Positions 1 through 11,287 are shown, numbered from the stretch's first letter. The stretch is DNA of 64,000 nucleotides from Desulfuromonas versatilis (GCF_019704135.1 NZ_AP024355.1:1916001-1980000), one strand, 5' to 3'. The notes: a model not told the origin generated them from the sequence alone. Program-made: numbers and translations.

Positions 1-377
1 ATCGCCGGCTGGTGCCGCATGGGGCGGATTTCGAGGAGCTCTGGGCGGTGCTGGAGCGGCATTGGCCCCTGCTCTCCAGACGCCGCCGGCGCAAGCTCGG
101 GGTGAATTTCCTGCTGCTCGCCGGGGTCAACGATGGCTCCGCCGAACTGCAGACCCTGGCAGAGCGCCTGAGAACCTTTCCCGAGCTGACCCTGCATCTG
201 CTGACCTGCAATCCTGTGCCGGCCAGCCCTTTCGCCAGTCCGCCGGACGAGGCGGTGGCCGAAATTCACGCCAGGCTGGCGGGGCAGGGGATCAACGTGA
301 GGCGACCCAACCCCTGGCGGGTTCGCCTCGAAGGGGGTTGCGGGACGCTCCTGCTGCGCAGGGGGGCTCGGCCGTAG
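1..377 (+). CDS. RlmN/Cfr-like radical SAM protein, C-terminal fragment
   Basis: Only the last ~125 codons are present; the frame is open to the left edge, so the gene starts outside the window. The fragment matches the end of RlmN-type enzymes, which methylate adenosine in rRNA or tRNA. A strand reads GVNFLLLAGVND, like the family's EYVML-GVND segment. It is followed by a CNPVPASPF segment (family: PYNPVPGSPF) and an ending EGGCGTLLLRR, in the place of the family's AACGQL whose cysteine carries the methyl group. The radical SAM CxxxCxxC motif would lie upstream and cannot be checked. Because the tail is divergent and short, this could be an RlmN paralogue rather than RlmN itself. Confidence 0.6.
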   Translation, partial: RRLVPHGADFEELWAVLERHWPLLSRRRRRKLGVNFLLLAGVNDGSAELQTLAERLRTFPELTLHLLTCNPVPASPFASPPDEAVAEIHARLAGQGINVRRPNPWRVRLEGGCGTLLLRRGARP

Positions 378-441
378 CAAAGCCGCCTTTGCTGTGCTAT
401 TCTTCAACCCTGTTCGCATCCCTTTCCCAAGCGAGTTCATC

Positions 442-1236
442 ATGGCCAACCTGTTGCGCAACAATCCCCTGACCAATTTTGCCCGCGGGTTTTTCTACCC
501 CTTCAACAGCACCCGCTTTCTGCTGCATCACCCCGCGCTGTTGAAATACGTGGCGATCCCTTTTCTGATCAACCTGGTGGTGTTCTCCAGCGCCGTGTTT
601 CTCGGCTTTGATTTCTTTAACGACGTGGTGATCCATTACGTACCCCGCGGCGAGGCCTGGTACTGGGCGATCCTCTACTACTTCGCCTGGTTGGTGGCGG
701 TGCTGGTCACCGCCGTGGTGGTCTTTTTCAGCTTTACCGTGGTTGGGAACCTGGTCGCCTCGCCTTTCAATGACCTGCTTTCGGAGCGAACCGAGGAAAT
801 GCTCACCGGGCAGAAGCATGACGAGCCATTTTCTTTTGCGGCCTTCTGGAAGGACACTTTGCGCGTGGTCGGGGTCGAAGTCAAAAAAATGGGGTTGTTC
901 GTCTTAGTCATGGTGATGATTCTACCGCTGAACCTGCTGCCCGGTTTCGGATCCATCATTTATTCGGTGCTGGCCTTCGTGCTGACAGTGTTTTTCCTGG
1001 TCGTCGAGTACCTGGGGTACGTCATGGCCCGCAAACGGCTCGATTTTCGCCAGCAGCGGCGTTATGTATTAGGGCGCCTGGCCACCCTTGCCGGTTTCGG
1101 CACGGGCGTGCTGGCGTTGCTGGCGATACCCTTTCTGCAATTTTTCTGCATTCCCGTGGGTGTTGTGGGGGCGACCCGCCTTTGGTGCGACCTGGAGAGC
1201 CGCGATGCTCCAGGGGGGAGTTCCACCCCGTCCTGA
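442..1236 (+). CDS. EI24/CysZ-like integral membrane protein
   Basis: 264-residue inner-membrane protein of the EI24 domain family, which includes CysZ sulfate transporters and many uncharacterised bacterial proteins. Several hydrophobic segments are clear (about residues 30-55, 70-105, 150-200 and 215-245). They are separated by the typical amphipathic stretch with ASPFNDLLSERTEEML and end near the family-like LWCDLE. The ATG at 442 is chosen because it begins MANLLRNNPL, a normal EI24 start; a GTG at 394 would add 16 residues without a better ribosome site. suhB follows 45 bp later on the same strand and may be co-transcribed. There are no sulfate-assimilation genes nearby, so sulfate transport is not claimed. 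Confidence 0.75.
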   Translation: MANLLRNNPLTNFARGFFYPFNSTRFLLHHPALLKYVAIPFLINLVVFSSAVFLGFDFFNDVVIHYVPRGEAWYWAILYYFAWLVAVLVTAVVVFFSFTVVGNLVASPFNDLLSERTEEMLTGQKHDEPFSFAAFWKDTLRVVGVEVKKMGLFVLVMVMILPLNLLPGFGSIIYSVLAFVLTVFFLVVEYLGYVMARKRLDFRQQRRYVLGRLATLAGFGTGVLALLAIPFLQFFCIPVGVVGATRLWCDLESRDAPGGSSTPS

Positions 1237-1281
1237 CCGGTTTGTCGTTTTCATCGGGAATCGTTTTCCCGTCGAGGGATT

Positions 1282-2058
1282 ATGTTGAATATTGCCATTC
1301 ACGCCGCCATCGCCGGGGGCAAGGTGCTGATGCAGAAATTCGGCAGGACTTTGTCCGTGGCCCATAAGGGAGAGGTGGACCTGGTCACCGAGGCGGACCG
1401 TGCGTCGGAGGATGCCGTTGTTGCCATCCTGAGGGGAACCTTTCCCCGCCACGACATCCTCGCCGAGGAGGCCGATCATGGTCGGCGCGATTCGCGCTAC
1501 CGTTGGATCATCGACCCGCTGGACGGCACCACCAACTACGCCCACGGGTTCCCCTGGTTTGCGGTTTCCATCGCCCTGGAGGTCGACGATGAGATCACCC
1601 TCGGGGTGGTTTACAACCCGGCGCACCGGGAGATGTTTGTCGCCGAGCGGGGTGGGGGGGCCTTTTTGAACGACGTGCAGATCCGGGTTTCCAGGGTTTC
1701 TCGACTGGATCAAGCCTTGCTCGCCACTGGTTTTCCCTACGACCGGAAATCCTCATCCGTCAATAATTACGATCATTTCGTCAATTTTCAACAGTCGGCC
1801 CAGGCCTGCCGCCGGGCAGGGGCCGCCAGCCTGGATTTGGCCTACACCGCAGCCGGGCGCCTGGACGGGTATTGGGAAATGAAGCTCAAACCCTGGGACG
1901 TCGCCGCCGGCCAGCTGCTGGTGGCGGAGGCGGGCGGGATGGTCAGTGATTTTGATGGCCAAAGCTTCGACCCCTACGGTCGGGAGTGCCTGGCCAGCAA
2001 CGGACTGATCCATGCAGAGATGGTCGCGGTTCTCCAGGGCGGCAAAAGGCCCCGCTGA
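1282..2058 (+). CDS. suhB: Inositol monophosphatase family protein
   Basis: 258 residues, the normal length for SuhB-type phosphatases. The family hydrolyses inositol-1-phosphate and related sugar phosphates in the cytoplasm with Mg2+. The metal-binding signatures are intact: AEEADHG, then WIIDPLDGTTNYAHGFPWF around residue 76, and the C-terminal KPWDVAAGQLLVAEAGG. The start ATG is preceded by GAGGGATT. Bacterial SuhB also has roles in rRNA transcription and 3'-phosphoadenosine-type chemistry, and the sequence does not decide between these. It lies 45 bp after the EI24 gene. Confidence is high for the family, moderate for the precise substrate. Confidence 0.9.
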   Translation: MLNIAIHAAIAGGKVLMQKFGRTLSVAHKGEVDLVTEADRASEDAVVAILRGTFPRHDILAEEADHGRRDSRYRWIIDPLDGTTNYAHGFPWFAVSIALEVDDEITLGVVYNPAHREMFVAERGGGAFLNDVQIRVSRVSRLDQALLATGFPYDRKSSSVNNYDHFVNFQQSAQACRRAGAASLDLAYTAAGRLDGYWEMKLKPWDVAAGQLLVAEAGGMVSDFDGQSFDPYGRECLASNGLIHAEMVAVLQGGKRPR

Positions 2059-2099
2059 TCTCCAGTCAGATGCGTGATCGAATACTGTGTATCTGACCG

Positions 2100-2130
2100 T
2101 TGCAGCCCCTGCCGATCCATGTGCTATACT
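2100..2130 (+). promoter_or_regulatory. Putative sigma-70 promoter of the small gene at 2220
   Basis: TTGCAG at 2100-2105 and an extended -10 box TGCTATACT (TATACT at 2125-2130) are separated by 19 bp. The spacing is long, but the extended -10 compensates. It lies about 90 bp before the small downstream gene. Confidence 0.45.
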
Positions 2131-2219
2131 TCAATCAGGATTCCTGGTAAAAGGGGCCGCGCTGGCGGGGAGACACTGGTATCCCCGAAGGGCGGCTGCA
2201 GTCACCCAAAGGAGGTAAC

Positions 2220-2438
2220 ATGGCCGAGCTGTACAGAGAAGGGGATGCGATGAGTATGAACCCAAGCCTCGACAAGAACCTCGAGAGAATCGACGAAGAT
2301 CTTACCATCATGGAAAAACACGCCGCCGAACTTGCCGATGCCGAGGATTCCATCCAGGAGTCAATGAAAAAGCGGGACCGGGAGTACAAGGACGCGCGCC
2401 TCCACAGCGTTCCCCGTCCCAGGAAACACCTGCGCTGA
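2220..2438 (+). CDS. Small charged coiled-coil protein, unknown function
   Basis: 72 residues. I do not recognise a family. After a short N-terminus the protein is almost entirely charged helix (residues ~15-58, with regular hydrophobic spacing in NLERIDEDLTIMEKHAAEL), then a basic tail ending RPRKHLR. There is no signal peptide or membrane segment. The ATG is preceded by a very strong ribosome site, AAAGGAGG, 6 bp upstream, and by an extended -10 promoter; a shared terminator follows. These three signals together make the gene convincing despite its size. It converges on a second small helical gene at 2499. Confidence 0.65.
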   Translation: MAELYREGDAMSMNPSLDKNLERIDEDLTIMEKHAAELADAEDSIQESMKKRDREYKDARLHSVPRPRKHLR

Positions 2439-2462
2439 GCTTGGAGAAAAAACACCCTACAA

Positions 2463-2489
2463 AAAAGGGCCCCATCACGGGGCCCTTTT
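2463..2489. terminator. Bidirectional rho-independent terminator
   Basis: Perfect 11-bp stem AAAAGGGCCCC / GGGGCCCTTTT with a 5-nt loop, between two convergent small genes. A T tract follows on both strands. Confidence 0.9.
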
Positions 2490-2498
2490 CATTTGCCG

Positions 2499-2894
2499 TC
2501 AGTGTTTCATTTTCGTTGGCGGTTCGCCTTCTTCGGCCATGTGCTCGGCCTTGATTTCATCTTTTTCCGCCTCGAGGGTGGCGGCTGCCTGCTTCAGGCT
2601 GTCAAGCCTGCGCAACATATCCCTGACTTCCTCCGTATTCATCACGTCGAGGTCACCAGCTTCCCGACGCTCGTCGATCAGCTGTCCCAACTCGGAGTAA
2701 GTAGCGGATATTTTTTTGTGCAGGGAGGCCAGGTCGATCTTTTTCTGGGCGAGACGCTTGTACTGGTTGGCCCGGAAGGTTGCCTGGTGAAAGGTCTTCA
2801 AGGTCGCGTCCCAGATCTTCTCAGTCGCCCCCTTGGCCTTGTCATGGACGTCGGAGTGTTCCAGGGGTTCACGAGGGTCGTTTGTTTGCGGCAT
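2499..2894 (-). CDS. Helical cytoplasmic protein, unknown function
   Basis: 131 residues, no recognised family. The protein is predicted helical throughout. Residues ~17-50 are basic and aromatic (KIWDATLKTFHQATFRANQY), and two coiled-coil stretches follow (DLASLHKKISATYSELGQL and RDMLRRLDSLKQAAATLEAE). There is no signal sequence. The ribosome site GGGAGG lies 6 bp before the ATG. The zinc-ribbon or toxin-like features that would suggest a known role are absent. It converges with the gene at 2220, sharing one terminator, so the pair is not an operon. Confidence 0.65.
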   Translation of the reverse strand: MPQTNDPREPLEHSDVHDKAKGATEKIWDATLKTFHQATFRANQYKRLAQKKIDLASLHKKISATYSELGQLIDERREAGDLDVMNTEEVRDMLRRLDSLKQAAATLEAEKDEIKAEHMAEEGEPPTKMKH

Positions 2895-3007
2895 GGTTAC
2901 CTCCCTTCCGTTGAAAAAGGGACTCAGTATGCTTACAGGCTAACACTTCTGGGCTGAGCGTCAAGCGGTGGGGGGGGGCGGGCTATTGGCAAAGGAAGAT
3001 TTAGAAC

Positions 3008-3036
3008 TTGTTCACGGAACTAAACTGTTCTAAAAT
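3008..3036 (+). promoter_or_regulatory. fbp promoter with alternating GAAC/GTTC half-sites
   Basis: TTGTTC (3008-3013) and TAAAAT (3031-3036) are 17 bp apart. Four half-sites, GAAC 3004-3007, GTTC 3010-3013, GAAC 3017-3020 and GTTC 3027-3030, cover the -35 box and the whole spacer. This is a likely repressor-binding region; the regulator is unknown. Confidence 0.5.
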
Positions 3037-3086
3037 AGTGGGAAATTTTTGTCTTTCGGGCTGGTATTTTTTACCAAGGAGGTGGA

Positions 3087-4040
3087 ATGACAGCAGCCAA
3101 AGAAGCCGGGACAACTCCCTTCCAGATCGACCTGCGGCGCTATCTCCGCGAACTTGACGAAAATCGCGACCTGACCCGATTGATCTGCGAAATCGCCGAC
3201 GCCTCCAAGTATATCGTCAACTCCATCCGGACCGGCGATCTGGGGGTGGCCGGTACCTCCAATCTGTATGGCGAGGATCAACTGGCCCTGGACGTCCTGT
3301 CCGACCGGATTATCCGAAAGCGGCTCCTGCACAGCGGGGTGGTGGCCAGGGTCGCTTCGGAGGAAATCTCGGAGATCATAACCATTTCACCCGACAGCCG
3401 GGGGAAATATTCGGTAGCCTACGATCCACTTGACGGCTCTTCCCTGGTCGATGTCAACCTGGCCGTGGGGACCATCGTTTCGATCTATGAGGGGGATAAT
3501 TTGCTGCAGCCAGGCCGCAACCAGGTGGCGGCCCTGTATATCCTCTATGGCCCGCGAACCACGATGATGCTTTCCACGGGCAATGGGGTCCATGAGTTCG
3601 CGATGAATCAACTGATGGAGTACAATCTGGTCCAGGAGAACCTGAAGCTGGACCCCAAGGGCTCCATTTACTCCCCCGGCGGCCAGCGCAACAAGTACAC
3701 CCCGGGCACCGAAAAGTTCGTCAGCCACCTCGAGGCCAAGGGGTCCAAACTGCGCTACAGCGGGGGCCTGGTTCCGGATATCAACCAGATCCTGGTCAAG
3801 GGCAAGGGGGTTTTCCTCTATCCCCATCTGCAGGACAACCCCAACGGCAAGCTGCGCGTGCTTTACGAGCTCAACCCTATGGCCTACCTGGTGGAACAGG
3901 CGGGGGGAGCCGCCTCCACAGGGAAACAGAGGATTCTCGACCTTCAGCCCCAGGGTATCGAGGACCGCGCCCCAGTATTCATCGGCTGCAAGGAGGACGT
4001 GGCCCTGGCGGAGAAGTTTATTGCGGAGGAGGCCAAGTAA
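3087..4040 (+). CDS. fbp: Fructose-1,6-bisphosphatase, class 1
   Basis: 317 residues, typical of class 1 FBPase. The enzyme dephosphorylates fructose-1,6-bisphosphate to fructose-6-phosphate, the committed gluconeogenic step in the cytoplasm. The metal and active-site motif YDPLDGSS is present near residue 112, preceded by ASEE as the other metal ligand region. The substrate-binding RYSGGLVPDINQIL and LYELNPMAYLVEQAGG segments are also intact. The ribosome site AAGGAGGTGGA lies just before the ATG. The gene is monocistronic, bounded by its own promoter and a terminator. An acetate-oxidising anaerobe needs this enzyme to build sugars from C2 units, which fits the TCA genes next door. Confidence 0.97.
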   Translation: MTAAKEAGTTPFQIDLRRYLRELDENRDLTRLICEIADASKYIVNSIRTGDLGVAGTSNLYGEDQLALDVLSDRIIRKRLLHSGVVARVASEEISEIITISPDSRGKYSVAYDPLDGSSLVDVNLAVGTIVSIYEGDNLLQPGRNQVAALYILYGPRTTMMLSTGNGVHEFAMNQLMEYNLVQENLKLDPKGSIYSPGGQRNKYTPGTEKFVSHLEAKGSKLRYSGGLVPDINQILVKGKGVFLYPHLQDNPNGKLRVLYELNPMAYLVEQAGGAASTGKQRILDLQPQGIEDRAPVFIGCKEDVALAEKFIAEEAK

Positions 4041-4066
4041 TCCTCCGTTATTTTTCGCGCGCAACG

Positions 4067-4101
4067 AAAAAGCCCGGCAGGGGAACCTGCCGGGCTTTTT
4101 T
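4067..4101. terminator. Bidirectional terminator between fbp and korC
   Basis: Stem AAAAAGCCCGGCAGG / CCTGCCGGGCTTTTT around a GGAA loop, with T tracts on both strands. It separates convergent fbp and korC. Confidence 0.95.
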
Positions 4102-4119
4102 GCATGCATGGTGTACAGA

Positions 4120-4668
4120 TTACTTCATCAGTTCCTTGACCTTCTCGAACCCGAGGCTGTAGGCCTTCTGGTTGAGGTCCTTGAATGCCGCGGGAACCTT
4201 GGCGAGAACGGCTTTTTCGCCGGCTTCGCGGGAGACGACGTCGGTCAGGGCGATCATCGCGCCGAGGGCCACCACGTTGGCGACGATTTCACGGCCAAGA
4301 TCTTCCTTGGCGGTGCGCATGATCGGCATTTTGATAACTTTGAAATCCCCCTTGGGTTCGCGGGGTACGAAGTCCGCGTCGAGCAGCAGCACGCCGCCCG
4401 GCTTGATGCCGACGGCATACTTGTCGGCGGCTTCCTGGGTCATGGCCAGGCAGGCGTCGACGATGGTCGCCTTGGGGTAGTCGATCGGGGTATCGGAGAT
4501 GATAACCTCCGACTTGGATGCGCCGCCGCGGGCCTCGGGGCCGTAGCTCTGGGACTGCACGGCGTTTTTCCCCTCGACGATGGAGGCAGCCTCGGCAAGG
4601 ATGATCCCGGCGGTGATCAGACCCTGACCACCCGCGCCGGAAAAACGAATCTCGAATCTTTCAGCCAT
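4120..4668 (-). CDS. korC: 2-oxoglutarate:ferredoxin oxidoreductase, gamma subunit
   Basis: 182 residues. Gamma subunit of the 2-oxoacid:acceptor oxidoreductase family, which converts 2-oxoglutarate and CoA to succinyl-CoA and CO2 while reducing ferredoxin. The family start IRFSGAGGQGLITAGIILAEA is followed by SYGPEARGGASKSEVIIS, both diagnostic for this subunit. The ribosome site GAGGAG lies 9 bp before the ATG. It is the last gene of korDABC, 34 bp after korB. Substrate assignment as 2-oxoglutarate, not pyruvate or an aryl pyruvate, rests on the neighbouring icd and mdh genes and the four-subunit layout. Confidence 0.9.
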   Translation of the reverse strand: MAERFEIRFSGAGGQGLITAGIILAEAASIVEGKNAVQSQSYGPEARGGASKSEVIISDTPIDYPKATIVDACLAMTQEAADKYAVGIKPGGVLLLDADFVPREPKGDFKVIKMPIMRTAKEDLGREIVANVVALGAMIALTDVVSREAGEKAVLAKVPAAFKDLNQKAYSLGFEKVKELMK

Positions 4669-4702
4669 CGATTGGTTCTCCTCTTTCGCTGGATTGTCAG
4701 AA

Positions 4703-5518
4703 TCAGGCGCCCTGAGCCTTGGCGATAACCTTGGCGTACTGCTCGCAGTACTCGGGCTTGTCCTCTTTGTAGAGAACGCCGGTCAGTACCTTGCCTTCAA
4801 GCTGCTCAGCAGTCATCTTGGCGGCAGCGGCAACCGGTACGGCGATATCCTTGAGGCGCTTCATCATGTCGACAACCGAGCGGAACTTGTTGCGGCGCCC
4901 GTAGGTGGTCGGGCAGTCGTCGAGAACCTCGATGACGGCCATACCCTTGTGCTGGATGCCTTCGGCGATCAGCTTGTCGATCTGGGTGGCGTGAAAGGCG
5001 GTGGTACGGGCCACGAAGGTAGCCCCGGCGCCAATCGCCAATTTGCTGATGTCGAAGGTGGGATCCGGGTTGCCGTAAGGAGTGGTCGACGCCTTGGCCC
5101 CGGTGGGGGTGCAGGGGGAGAACTGACCGCCGGTCATCCCGTAGATGCTGTTGTTCATGATGACGTAGGTCATGTCGATGTTGCGGCGGCAGGCGTGAAT
5201 GAAGTGGTTGCCGCCGATGGCGGTGCCGTCGCCGTCACCGCCGACGCAGATCACGGTCATTTCGGGCTTGGCCATCTTGACGCCGGTGGCGAAAGCGGCT
5301 GCACGGCCGTGGGCGGTGTGCAGGGTGCAGTAATCCATGTAGCCGGGCAGGCGGCTGGCGCAGCCGATGCCCGAAACCAGGGCGGTATTGTTCTTTTCGA
5401 GGCCGCAGGTGTCCATAGCCCGGATCAGGCCCTTCATGACGATGCCGTGGCCGCACCCCGGGCACCAGATGTGGGGCAGTTTGCCGGGGCGGATCGATTT
5501 TTCGTAATCGTAAGCCAT
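4703..5518 (-). CDS. korB: 2-oxoglutarate:ferredoxin oxidoreductase, beta (TPP) subunit
   Basis: 271 residues. This subunit binds thiamine pyrophosphate: the motif runs from GDGDGTAIGGNHF to NNSIYGMTGGQ, with the expected length between the GDG and NN elements. N-terminal cysteines in WCPGCGHG, with Cys later in GIGCASR, are the usual ligands of the subunit's [4Fe-4S] cluster. The start codon ATG directly follows the korA stop codon, with AAGGAGG placed inside the end of korA, so translation is coupled. The subunit acts in the cytoplasm with KorA and passes electrons to ferredoxin. Confidence 0.95.
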   Translation of the reverse strand: MAYDYEKSIRPGKLPHIWCPGCGHGIVMKGLIRAMDTCGLEKNNTALVSGIGCASRLPGYMDYCTLHTAHGRAAAFATGVKMAKPEMTVICVGGDGDGTAIGGNHFIHACRRNIDMTYVIMNNSIYGMTGGQFSPCTPTGAKASTTPYGNPDPTFDISKLAIGAGATFVARTTAFHATQIDKLIAEGIQHKGMAVIEVLDDCPTTYGRRNKFRSVVDMMKRLKDIAVPVAAAAKMTAEQLEGKVLTGVLYKEDKPEYCEQYAKVIAKAQGA

Positions 5519-6652
5519 TTACATAACCTCCTTGACCTTGTTCATGATCTGGCCGGGATTGATCGGCTCGCCGTCAACCCGGTTGACCCCGGCGAGGGTC
5601 GCATTGCCCTTGATAACGCGCTCGACTTCGAGAATCATCTGGCCCAGGTTCAGTTCGGGAACCACGATTGCCTTGGCCTGCTGGGCGAGGGCGGCAACGC
5701 GCTTCTCGGGGAAGGGCCAGAGGGTAATGGGGCGGAACAGGCCGGCCTTGACCCCTTCCTTGCGCAGCTCGTTGACCGCGTAGCGGGCGCTGCGGGCGGT
5801 GGAGCCGTAGGCGAGGATAACGACTTCGGCGTCCTCGGTCAGGTACTCTTCGTTGCTCTCGATGTCCGCGGCATTGGCCTCGACCTTGCGGATCTGGCGG
5901 CGCTCCTCGGCGTCGACCAGTTCGGCCTTGGTGGTCGGGAAGCCGTCGGCGGCCTTGTTCAGGCCGGTGACGTGGAAGCGGTATTCGGAGCCGAAAGCCG
6001 CCAGGGGCGGAACGTCGCCCTTGGAGGCGTCATAGGGCTTGTAGTCCTTGGGCTCGACGGTGGGAGCGATGCGCTCGACAACTTCGAGTTCACCCGGCTC
6101 GGGGAATACGATACGCTCGCGCATGTGGCCGACGATCTCGTCATAAACGACCTGGACCGGCATGCGGTACTTCTCTGCCAGGTTGAAGGCGCGAACCGTT
6201 TCGCTGAAGATCTCCTGGCAGGAAGCCGGAGCCAGCGCGATGGCGGCATGGTCACCGTGAGTGCCCCAGCGGGCCTGCATGACGTCGGATTGGCCGGGGC
6301 CGGTAGGCATACCGGTGGAGGGGCCGCCGCGCATGACGTTGATGATGACGCAGGGGATTTCGGCGATGCAGGCATAGCCGATCAGTTCCTGCTTAAGGGA
6401 GACGCCGGGACCGGATGTAGCGGTAATGGCCTTGGACCCGGCCAGTGCACCGCCGATCACGGCGGCCATGGCGCCGATTTCATCTTCCATCTGGATGAAT
6501 TTTCCGCCGACCTTGGGCAGCTCGTTGGAGAGCACTTCCGCAACTTCGGTGGAGGGGGTGATGGGGTAGCCGCCGAAGAACTTGGCCCCGGCATAGATGG
6601 CACCGTGGGCGCACGCTTCGTTCCCCTGCAAAAGAGCAACTTTTTTAGCCAC
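5519..6652 (-). CDS. korA: 2-oxoglutarate:ferredoxin oxidoreductase, alpha subunit
   Basis: 377 residues, the normal KorA length. The N-terminal pyrimidine-binding domain has GGYPITPSTEVAEVL, then the EDEIGAMAAVIGGALAGSKA and TSGPGVSLKQE segments that form the TPP and substrate site with KorB. A C-terminal transketolase-like domain follows (VILAYGSTARSARYAV, LFRPITLWPFPEK). The start is GTG, with AGGAGGT 9 bp upstream. The gene lies between korD and korB in one operon. The small gap to korD (23 bp) and direct abutment with korB indicate a single transcript. Confidence 0.95.
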   Translation of the reverse strand: MAKKVALLQGNEACAHGAIYAGAKFFGGYPITPSTEVAEVLSNELPKVGGKFIQMEDEIGAMAAVIGGALAGSKAITATSGPGVSLKQELIGYACIAEIPCVIINVMRGGPSTGMPTGPGQSDVMQARWGTHGDHAAIALAPASCQEIFSETVRAFNLAEKYRMPVQVVYDEIVGHMRERIVFPEPGELEVVERIAPTVEPKDYKPYDASKGDVPPLAAFGSEYRFHVTGLNKAADGFPTTKAELVDAEERRQIRKVEANAADIESNEEYLTEDAEVVILAYGSTARSARYAVNELRKEGVKAGLFRPITLWPFPEKRVAALAQQAKAIVVPELNLGQMILEVERVIKGNATLAGVNRVDGEPINPGQIMNKVKEVM

Positions 6653-6675
6653 TTTTCACGACCTCCTATGAATGG

Positions 6676-6873
6676 TTATTTCTTATGAACTTTGATAGCA
6701 AAGTCAGGGCAACGAAGCTCGCACTGCATGCAGGCGATGCATGCCTCCGGTTTGGCAACCTTGACTACAAACGAGTCCATCTCCAGGACTTTGGTGGGGC
6801 AGAACTCAACGCAGATGCTGCACCCCTTGCAGTACCTTTCGATAACTTCCAGTTCCGCTTTCGCACTGCTCAT
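6676..6873 (-). CDS. korD: 2-oxoglutarate:ferredoxin oxidoreductase, delta (ferredoxin) subunit
   Basis: 65 residues with two [4Fe-4S] motifs: CKGCSICVEFCP near the N-terminus and CIACMQCELRCP in the second half. This is the eight-cysteine pattern of bacterial-type ferredoxin subunits. It passes electrons from the KorAB active site to free ferredoxin. It is the first gene of korDABC; the ATG has AAGGAG 10 bp upstream. The upstream ~200 bp hold the two GTATAC elements described separately. Alternatives such as a free ferredoxin are less likely because of the operon. Confidence 0.95.
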   Translation of the reverse strand: MSSAKAELEVIERYCKGCSICVEFCPTKVLEMDSFVVKVAKPEACIACMQCELRCPDFAIKVHKK

Positions 6874-6950
6874 TCCCGTAGTTCTCCTTTTTGGTAATTT
6901 ACGTTATCCGGCGCACAACCAATGCGGCGGAATGCTACCATATGCGACCG

Positions 6951-6976
6951 GTATACGCCAGATTTTTTTGTATACA
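6951..6976 (-). promoter_or_regulatory. Two GTATAC elements upstream of korD
   Basis: GTATAC occurs at 6951-6956 and 6970-6975, the second inside the 8-bp palindrome TGTATACA (6969-6976). The core is the same as in the icd and acnB operators, but the two copies are 19 bp apart instead of 7. No clear -35/-10 pair could be placed here. Confidence 0.45.
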
Positions 6977-7062
6977 CCAGAATGTCCCGGTCGGCCAGGC
7001 GGTTTTGTCGGCCAGGCAACCGAGAAATACTGATCTATTCAAAGACCCCGGCGGATAGAAAA

Positions 7063-7088
7063 GAAGGGCAATGTCGCCATTGCCCTTC
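7063..7088 (-). terminator. Terminator after mdh
   Basis: Perfect 11-bp stem GAAGGGCAATG / CATTGCCCTTC with loop GCGA, followed on the minus strand by TTTTC. It lies between the end of mdh and the korD upstream region. Confidence 0.85.
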
Positions 7089-7113
7089 CCTGGTCTGGAA
7101 AAAGCACTGGCAC

Positions 7114-10443
<3,330 letters not shown>

Positions 10444-10468
10444 TCACCATAAAATTGATTCAAAAACG

Positions 10469-10502
10469 TGTATACAGTATACAACAGATTAGGAGGTGTC
10501 AA
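10469..10502 (-). promoter_or_regulatory. icd promoter with TGTATAC-N-GTATACA operator
   Basis: On the minus strand TTGACA (complement of 10497-10502) is followed 13 bp later by a 15-bp palindrome (10469-10483) with perfect arms TGTATAC and GTATACA around one base. The palindrome contains the likely -10 sequence (TATACT). The same layout occurs before acnB. A repressor bound here would block the polymerase. Confidence 0.7.
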
Positions 10503-10573
10503 GGGAAAATGTGTCCCAGCGCAAAGGGCTGCTGCGACTCGGGGGGAGAAGGGGAAACGCCGTTTGGGAGTCG

Positions 10574-11287
10574 TTATTGTGGCGCCTTTTTCATTAGGGT
10601 TCCAGCCGGAAAAATATCGGACTGGCGCGCGGTCTCCCGGGCCTCCTCCTTTTCCTTTTCGGATACCTGGCGGGGAATGGTGAGGACCTGCCCCGAATAG
10701 AGGTGGCGGGGGTCTTTGATCTGGTCACGGTTGGCGCGGTAGATCAGGGGCCACAACAGCGGGTCAAGGTAGATGTCCTCGCGGGCGGCAATCGTCCAGA
10801 GCGTCTCGCTGCCGGCAACCGTGTAGCTGGCCGGAGGCGGTGGCGGGGGCGCGGGGGCCGGCAGCGGCAGGGGGGAAGGTGCGGGTTTCGGCTTGGGGGG
10901 CGGGGCCGGCTTGGGGGGCTCCTTGGCAAGCTTTGCCTGGAGGGTGGCCTGGCGTTCTGCTTCCGCGCGGGCAGCTTCCTGCTCCTTGCGCTGTTTGTCA
11001 CGGCGCGCCTGCTCCTCCCAGGCTTTGAATTTGGCGCGGTAGGCATGGGAGGCGGCCAGGGGAAGAATTTCCCGGGCCAGGCGGTATTCACCCTGGTTGA
11101 ACAGGTATTCGCCATCCTTCAACGCGTTGGCCGCCGCCTGATACTCGGTCGGTGCCAAGTCCTTGGCATTGGCACCGTAAGCCTGGGCAACGGCGGTGCG
11201 GGCCAGCTGCAGCTCCTGCCGAGGGGCGGAGGCGCAGCCCCAGCCCAGCAGGGAGAAAGCGAAGATGGCGATGAGCAGTCTGGGCAT
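10574..11287 (-). CDS. LysM-domain lipoprotein
   Basis: 237 residues. A signal peptide ends in a lipobox-like LLGWGC (Cys18), so the protein is probably membrane-anchored on the outer side. Residues ~25-75 resemble the DUF4398 helical region (AANALKDGEYLFNQGEYRLA). A basic coiled coil and a long proline-rich linker (about 120-150) follow. Then comes a LysM domain (SYTVAGSETLWTIA, LLWPLIYRANRDQI, YSGQVLTIP), which binds peptidoglycan glycan chains. Such proteins tether the envelope or assist wall remodelling. It is the last gene of the minus-strand run that includes aspS and hisS, 111 bp after aspS. Confidence 0.85.
   Translation of the reverse strand: MPRLLIAIFAFSLLGWGCASAPRQELQLARTAVAQAYGANAKDLAPTEYQAAANALKDGEYLFNQGEYRLAREILPLAASHAYRAKFKAWEEQARRDKQRKEQEAARAEAERQATLQAKLAKEPPKPAPPPKPKPAPSPLPLPAPAPPPPPPASYTVAGSETLWTIAAREDIYLDPLLWPLIYRANRDQIKDPRHLYSGQVLTIPRQVSEKEKEEARETARQSDIFPAGTLMKKAPQ

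Noticed and set aside
3004-3030. LexA box in the fbp promoter (GAAC...GTTC)
   Set aside because: The half-site spacing is 2 and 6 bp, not the 4 bp of the known Gram-positive box, and fbp is not an SOS gene.
4694-6688. Long plus-strand frame opposite korB and korA
   Set aside because: Same reason: a shadow of genes with clear family motifs.
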